A DNA stretch of 64,000 nucleotides from Chloranthus sessilifolius (taxonomy: Eukaryota > Streptophyta > Magnoliopsida > Chloranthales > Chloranthaceae). Numbering within the stretch: the first letter of the stretch is position 1; each line of letters starts with the position of its first letter. A model generated the notes under the pieces. That model had not been told where the DNA came from, did not search any database, and saw nothing but the letters and a program-made list of their open reading frames with translations. The stretch lies in the NCBI GenBank assembly GCA_021018995.1, contig CM037591.1, forward strand, positions 1,804,001-1,868,000, in the 5' to 3' direction. Shown piece after piece: positions 58,395 to 64,000 of this stretch. Position numbers and translations under genes: made by a program.

Positions 58395-59345
58395 GAAAGC
58401 TCTAGGCAACCTCTGTGAATGTCTTGAGAAATAAGCCTTTGGAGTTATCATCATTGACAATTAGAATAGTTAATTGAAACACATTTGACTAAAACACCTA
58501 CATGAATTGAATTAGTAACCATTTAAACCTTAACTTTTCAAACTTAACTGCAATGTGTTAAGAATTCAAATTATGCATTTGTACATTCATCTATCAATAT
58601 GAACAAGTTTTAAACCATCTCTTCTAAGACCATTTAAATTTTCTATCTTTGGCACTAATCAATAGGATAAGAAATTCCTACCCTATCTGATATTCTGGAT
58701 CAATCTAGAAACTAAAGTCTCTCAGACATCCAAGGAAGGAATTAGCAGCATAAGCTCTCAAGCCCCACAAAAGTGAAAACTCTCAGGCAGCCACTGCAAA
58801 TGTCTTGAGAAACAAGCCTTTGCAGTTTATCATCATCGACACTTAGAATCGTTGATCAAATCAAATTCGGATAAAAATGACACGAACCAAATCAACATAA
58901 CAACAAACCCTAATTATATAAAATAAATCGAAATTGTCAATTAGAAACAAGATTTCATAGGCACAAAATTCAAAATAAATTCAAAAATAGCTCAAAGGGA
59001 AAAATTACCAATGATTATTGGAATCAATAAAAGAATCTCATCGTCAGTACTTCGAAATTAGAATGACAAAATGAATCTTACTCGACTCAAACCTTCATTT
59101 ATTGAATCAATAACCATATAAACCCTTATTCTGAAACAACAAACAAGATTCAAATGCACAAAGAAAAAATCAAGAAATATATCTAACAAAAATAATACCA
59201 ATAATCATCCAAATCGATTAAACTGTATAGATTTTTGTACGTCTCAGGCATCCTAGGAAGGAGATGAACAACATATACTCTCAAGCCGGGCCATGGCGAA
59301 AGCCCTTAGGCGACCACTGCGAATGTTCCGAGAAACTTGATTTAT

Positions 59346-59738
59346 GGTTGCACCTGTAATCTTAAGCACATATATGCCTTTGTGATGCCTAATTATATAC
59401 TTTGGAAAGAGTTTCCTTAGGCCTTGTTTGATAACATGGAAATGTAATCATATAGGTGGAAGTGAAATAAAGTTTCGAATTGTTGTTGTTTGATAGCAAT
59501 GTAAGGAGATGAAAATGAAATTAAGTCGGCCTCGCATTGAAATTGAATTTTCATATACCAAATCATTTTATGAGGGATCCATTTCAACCTTTTAAGTGGC
59601 TGAAATTGAGTTTCCTATTAACAAAATAATAATTTTTTGTCATTGCAAATCTAAAGTTACCTGTAGAAAGCTTAAAAGCAAAAAAAATTATCTTTTGACT
59701 TTTAAAAAAGTAATTTCCATTTCTATGACCATCATATT
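59346..59738. other. No gene; possible MITE remnant
   Basis: 'ggccttgtttgataac' near 59418 resembles a common plant MITE end, but a matching opposite end was not found. AT-rich otherwise. Confidence 0.3.
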
Positions 59739-60065
59739 AGCACGATCACTATGACCACCATATTATCTACATCATACTCTTTTTAGCACGATCACTATGA
59801 CCACCACATTATCTACATCACTATGACCACCCATTAGCGAGTTGGGTCACCTGAACCATATTTTGGTCACATCAAGCCGACCCAGTTGCAACCTTATTCA
59901 TGAATAAATAAAAATAGTAAAGTTTTAGTTAGCTTCCAAGTCTTGTGTTTGATATTTAAAAGTTTTAAAACTTGTCTTTTCCAAAGATGTGTGTCTTTTC
60001 AAAGTTGTGTCATTTCAAAAGAAATGTCTTTTCAAAGTGGTGTGTCTTTTCCGAAGAGATGCCTG
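59739..60065. repeat. Short degenerate tandem repeats
   Basis: Two copies of a ~59-bp unit starting 'agcacgatcactatgaccac' (59739 and 59797) with a third partial copy; then five degenerate copies of 'gtgtcttttcaaag' at 59967-60055. Confidence 0.7.
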
Positions 60066-60235
60066 TAGCACCTTTTCAAGTAAATGATGTATTAACACAC
60101 CACTTGATTTCTATTTAAGGATTCTAAAATTAGTATTTTAATATAATCACATTGGAGTCTCTCTACTCTTTGGTTCTGTCTTGAAAGGTCTTGATCAAAG
60201 TGTTCTTGCAATATTTAATGTTCGAATAACATGAA

Positions 60236-60597
60236 CGGATTCATCAATCTTTCACAAAAATACACAGCCAATTCGTTGTATTCTGGAACCAATTTGTCGG
60301 TAACCCAAGAATACACAATCGGTTCGTTGTATTCTGGAACCAATTTGTCGATAACCTGCTAGTGACTACTTTGTCGAAGTGGTGGGGGCAAATATTAGTT
60401 TAAAAACAGCGATATTTCTCATGCCTCGAATCGGTTCCCAGTATTATTTTGAATCAATATTTCACAATTTTTCTAACAATTTTAAACAAATATTTGCTCA
60501 CACCACTTCAAGAAAGTGGTCAACAAGTTACCGACAAATTGGTTCAAGGATACAAAGAGTCGACTGTGTATTCTTGTGAAGGATTTGATAAATCTGA
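60236..60597. mobile_element. Foldback element, copy A
   Basis: Inverted arms: 'ggattcatcaatctttcac' and 'ccaatttgtcggtaac' on the left pair with 'gttaccgacaaattgg' and 'gtgaaggatttgataaatc' on the right; 'gtcgaagtggtggg' pairs with 'accacttcaagaaag'. The left arm also contains a 56-bp internal duplication ('ttcgttgtattctggaacc' twice). About 360 bp. Confidence 0.7.
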
Positions 60598-62229
60598 TTT
60601 TAAATATCCAACAATCTCCCACTATTCAAAATTTTTAAATTGGAGCAACGCAAGAAATATATGCATTAATGAAAATATCATACAGATTTGAATTTTCACT
60701 TTAATGAAAATAACTCAAAGTTTGCTAAGGTCTTTAGTGAAACTAAGTCTTGAACTAACGATCTTATATGACAAATCGAAACTATACCACACACATATTT
60801 CATATATTTAGTATTCAATAAATAGGTTAGCATATTTAGGGTTTATGCTAGTACCCTGATTTTCATAAGCGTTTATGAAATAAAGTTATGCCTCATTGAA
60901 GATGGCTCCACCCTCATACTTATATAGGTAGACCTATAAGAGATGCCTATGTAACTTTAACATCTCAATACATAGTGTTATAACGTCTACTAAGAGCAAT
61001 GTACAACCTCCCCTTAATTCTCATAAATATAGTGCCCATTGGTTTGTGACAGATTTACGACTTATTTTTCCATTTGAACCTAAACATTGACCAAACAAAT
61101 ATTAGGTAGGGTTTTAATCGTAAGTGATTATTTGGATAAATGACGTTAAACCCATCACAATTCTTCTTTTAGATTAATACTTTTCATAATTGTAATTGTC
61201 GACATATAAAGTGTTTCTTCAAACACTTTTGTCTGAAACCATATATCATTTGTTTTCTTGTTCATTGACAAAAAAATAAGTTTCATAGAGAATTTAGAAG
61301 TTTTGACTTGATCTTGAATTCTTTAAACATGTATAAATAATCTTACCAATCCTTTTGGTAATAGCTCGATGATGCCACAAAATCATGAGCATTTGATCAT
61401 TGCTAATGATTCAATGCCATGCTCAATCGATCAAGACCACTCAATGACCATAGAGCTAAATCCAATAATTTGATTAAAATCGCAAGTATATGATCACATT
61501 TAAACACATGAATATTAAATCTCATCTCCACAAAGATTTACAATATTTTTGTATTACTCATTCAATAAGCCAACCTCACAACATAAATAAAAAGGAAACA
61601 ATATTGATGTCCACTTTTAGCAACATGATACATATGATAGATCTATCAAAGTAGTCTAACAATCATCCCATCATCGACACATTTGATTTATTCAAAATCA
61701 CGTCATTGGATCCTAACCATCTTGATTATTATGATTGCCATGCATCATGCTATAATCCTTAAATTAATAAGAAATTTGTGAAACTAAGGTTTAGAAGAAG
61801 TATCATGTCTGTGCTTCTTCAAACATCAAAACAAATCATAACAAGTATAATTGTATGTCTTAGAGACGGTACAATCAAATTAATAATAATAAATGAAGTC
61901 AAATTCTACTTACCTGTTACTGAAAGAAAACATAAACCGACATCATGAAATGGTTTTATCTCTTTGGTCAACTGTAGCATTCCCACACTCTAGACTTCCA
62001 CATGCGGGAACTGGAGAAAATAGTTACCCAAATTCAAAATGTTGCCTCAAATCCAACAGGCTCAAACGAGTCATCACCGATCTTGACTCCATGGCGTGCT
62101 ACTCCATAGAGAATTTCAAGTACATAGACGATCTCTTTGCTATAAGATAACGCGTCACCATAGTGCTCTGCAAATAGATTTCGATATCACGATTCCTCCG
62201 CCATAACTCATTTGAAATTAACAAATATT
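60598..62229. other. Non-coding segment between two foldback copies
   Basis: Begins 'ccaacaatctcccactattc', resembling sequences next to some plant LTR elements, but no LTR, protein or RNA gene can be supported. Short open frames have no recognisable motif. Confidence 0.35.
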
Positions 62230-62515
62230 CGGATTCATCAAATCCTTCACAAGAATAAATAGCTGATTCGTTGTATCATGAAATCAATTTGTCGGTAACC
62301 TGTTGGTGCCCACTATGTCGAAGTGGTGGAGGTAAATATTTGTTTAAAGACAACGATATTTCTCATGCCTCGAACTAATTCTCTATATTATTTCAGGTCA
62401 ATATTTTACAATTTTTTCAACAATTTTAAACCAATATTTGCACCCACCACTTCAACAAAGTAGTTGCCAACAGATTATTGACAAACTGGTTCCATGATAC
62501 AACGAACATATTCAT
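62230..62515. mobile_element. Foldback element, copy B
   Basis: Diverged copy of 60236-60597 in the same orientation: 'ggattcatcaaatccttcac', 'caatttgtcggtaacctg', 'gtcgaagtggtggagg', loop 'cgatatttctcatgcctcgaa', then the complementary right arm. It lacks the 56-bp internal duplication. Confidence 0.7.
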
Positions 62516-62730
62516 CCTACTTATATGAAACTTCTAAGTAAGTTTTGGCAAGAAGTTAGAAATCTTATACAAGTATGTGTCGATCCTATCATAACCCCAG
62601 ATTTTTGAAAACCATACACATCACATACCATGCAAAATACCACACTTCATACGCAAGTATTAGTGTCTCACAAGGAAACCAAATTAAAACTACGTATACA
62701 CACTTACTGTGTATATGTGAAATTTTGTAG

Positions 62731-62751
62731 CTTTCACTATATAAGTGAAAG
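62731..62751 (+). promoter_or_regulatory. TATA box inside a hairpin
   Basis: CTTTCACT and AGTGAAAG are perfect 8-bp arms around ATATA, so TATATAAG (62738-62745) spans the loop and one arm. About 150 bp into the LTR, followed by a purine-rich leader. Confidence 0.5.
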
Positions 62752-63069
62752 TGGGGAGGAGAGTCTCTCCTACGTAACCTAAATCAACCTAGATAGAAAG
62801 AAGGAAAAATAGAGAGAAAAAGGAGAGAGTTTAGAGGAGAAGGTTTACAAAAGAGGTGAGGTTCTTAGTCTTTCCATAGAGGACCTTGAAGGGCCTCACG
62901 ATTGAAAGAAGTTGGATCAAACAATAGGGGGATCGTCAAGTAAGGTATGATTTAAATGTTTTCGAATATTTTTAGTAGAGTTTAAACTAGGGGTCGAATG
63001 ATCTTAGACACTATTAATCCTCTCATGAGGAAGAGGATAATCTCCGAATGAATGGAGAACATACACCGT

Positions 63070-63275
63070 TTCGTGGCTCGCTCGAGCGGTAAAAAATGAT
63101 TTGCTCGAGCGAGGCATCTCTTAAAATCCCAGATATCTCAAATAATAATCGCTCGAGCGATGAATAGTGCTCGCTCGAGCAATGAATAATAATCACTCAA
63201 GCGATAAATAGTGCTCGCTCGAGCGATGAATAGTGACCGCTCGAGCGAGGTCAAGTGCTCGCTCGCGCGAGGACT
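63070..63275. repeat. Array of palindrome TCGCTCGAGCGA
   Basis: Eight exact or near copies of TCGCTCGAGCGA separated by 'tgaatagtg'-type spacers over about 205 bp, at the place corresponding to the arrays in the other LTR types. Confidence 0.9.
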
Positions 63276-63569
63276 TCCTTCCAGCTCTCTAAATTCTTTT
63301 GGGTATGATTCATGAGAACTGTGTTTTCAAGGGGTCTAAGGACCTTCTGAGTAAAACTGTGTCTCATACAATGTAGGTTCAACGTGGGTTGTTGCGCATA
63401 AGTTTCTGCGATAAAGGAACGCGTCGGATTGTGTTGAGGTAGGGAATATTTTTGAAACATGTGCATTATTCCGTCAATTCATATATGTAGTGTAATCCAA
63501 TTAAATAGTTAAGTACTGCATGATCATTATGAAAAAAGGGTGTGTGAGTGAGTTTCAAACGTGATAGTC

Positions 63570-63930
63570 TTGAGGTCCCCAGGGGACGAAAAATTATAAA
63601 GTAAACATCTGAAGGATGCGATGGAATCAGGGGCATCCCAGGAATGCAGATGAAAACTAACAGTGAAACGGAAGTAATGTGATAAGGCCTGATGTAATAT
63701 AATTAGCACAATCACGGTGAATAACTATATGTAGAACACATTCGATATTTTTATTATTTAAGGTTTGATTAGAATACCCGACCAACGTTGCGGGATACCC
63801 ACGACTGACTCGGCAGGATATCCGTGACCGGTACGGCGGCCAATCCGTACATTCATAACACATCCCAGGGATGTAGATTTAAGAATAAACTTCGTCACCT
63901 ATGAGAAAGGGGCTTGGGCAGTATTCCCAG
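63570..63930. repeat. CCCAGGG hairpin series
   Basis: GTCCCCAGGGGAC (about 63577), GCATCCCAGGAATGC (about 63632), ACATCCCAGGGATGT (about 63861), GTATTCCCAGGGAATAC (about 63920). Reverse-complement form of the CCCTGGG series in the other LTRs. Confidence 0.85.
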
Positions 63931-64000
63931 GGAATACATATAACAACTGTCTAGTTAGACGACGATGGCGGGTATTCCATTGGGGCTCGATGCTATATTG

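Larger units (their letters stand above)
52455..59345. repeat. Tandem array of ~380-bp unit, about 14 diverged copies
   Basis: The marker 'cttgagaaacaagcc' recurs at about 52796, 53170, 53549, 53760, 54138, 54520, 54900, 55151, 55437, 55720, 57066, 58422, 58806 and, degraded, 59318. Full spacing is 374-384 bp; shorter spacings (about 211, 251, 285) reflect deletions in the AT-rich half. Each unit joins a conserved ~110-bp core ('gcagcataagctctcaagcc', 'ggcggccactgcgaatgtc') to an AT-rich stretch with 'actaaaaccctaattttcc' and 'attttctatttttggtactg'. Three insertions interrupt it (55964, 56762, 57442). No protein family recognised in the core in any frame. Confidence 0.92.
62589..64000 (+). 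mobile_element. LTR of a related gypsy family, truncated by window end
   Basis: Read on the minus strand the segment 63850-64000 matches the 'gagcaatatagcatcgagccccgatg', 'ttcctgggaatac' and 'catccctgggatgt' blocks of the other two LTRs, so this one lies in the opposite orientation (sense plus). It starts near 'tcataaccccagattttt' and runs past the window. It carries its own palindrome array (63070-63275), CCCAGGG hairpins (about 63570-63930) and a TATA box (62738-62745). Confidence 0.75.

Noticed and set aside
57359-58434. Several open frames on both strands in the GC-rich insertion
   Set aside because: Overlapping frames on both strands and Pro/Arg/Cys-rich translations are what GC-rich non-coding DNA gives; no domain recognised.
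52455-59345. 'aaaccctaa' words in each array unit considered as telomeric repeats
   Set aside because: Only one copy of the word per ~380-bp unit and no tandem TTTAGGG run; at most a telo-box.

Overview
This window looks like nuclear DNA of a flowering plant, probably a dicot. It is AT-rich, dominated by transposable elements, and I found no complete host gene. The clade is inferred only from the TE families (tRNA-Met-primed LTR elements, Tekay-like Ty3/gypsy, CACTA tnp2, MULEs carrying Ulp1 proteases, hAT-type MITEs) and from decayed fragments of two plant genes.

Layout. 0-2.3 kb: a foldback element and a miniature LTR element (TRIM). 2.3-10 kb: a large inverted duplication (arms 2312-4960 and 6841-9985, spacer 1.9 kb). 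Each arm holds the 3' part of a DUF1442-family gene and, divergently, exon 1 of a plant ICT1-like peptidyl-tRNA hydrolase / class I release-factor gene. A CACTA tnp2 fragment abuts the inner end of the right arm exactly, and the tnp2 N-terminal part lies beyond its outer end at 11.1-12.0 kb. A 528-bp solo LTR splits the right arm; the left arm preserves the empty site. 10-23 kb: microsatellites, a tRNA-like SINE head, several MITEs, a Ty1/copia RNase H relic and a degraded LTR-like region.

23-51.5 kb: a composite MULE-like region. A decayed MuDR-type transposase (+) is followed by a large array built on the palindrome CTGATATCAG, a decayed Ulp1-type protease gene (+), a 243-bp higher-order repeat, a CCHC+GRF zinc-finger gene (-), a better preserved Ulp1-type gene (-) and a second CTGATATCAG array upstream of it. 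Two insertions of one gypsy family break this region: a solo LTR (23983-26470) inside the transposase gene, and a 9-kb element (36405-45449) that cuts the second GRF zinc finger and itself lacks the integrase catalytic core.

52.4-59.3 kb: about 14 diverged copies of a ~380-bp tandem unit with a conserved ~110-bp core, interrupted by a 724-bp TE, a 229-bp hAT MITE with a perfect 8-bp target duplication and a 953-bp GC-rich insertion. 59.3-64 kb: two related foldback elements and, at the right edge, the start of another LTR in the opposite orientation.

Most striking: three divergent LTRs each carry an array of perfect 12-bp palindromes. The sequence differs between them (TCGATTAATCGA, TCGTTCGAACGA, TCGCTCGAGCGA) but the palindrome is kept, and a second set of small hairpins centred on CCCTGGG keeps arm complementarity while the arms vary. 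All identifications come from reading and recall; no database search was run.
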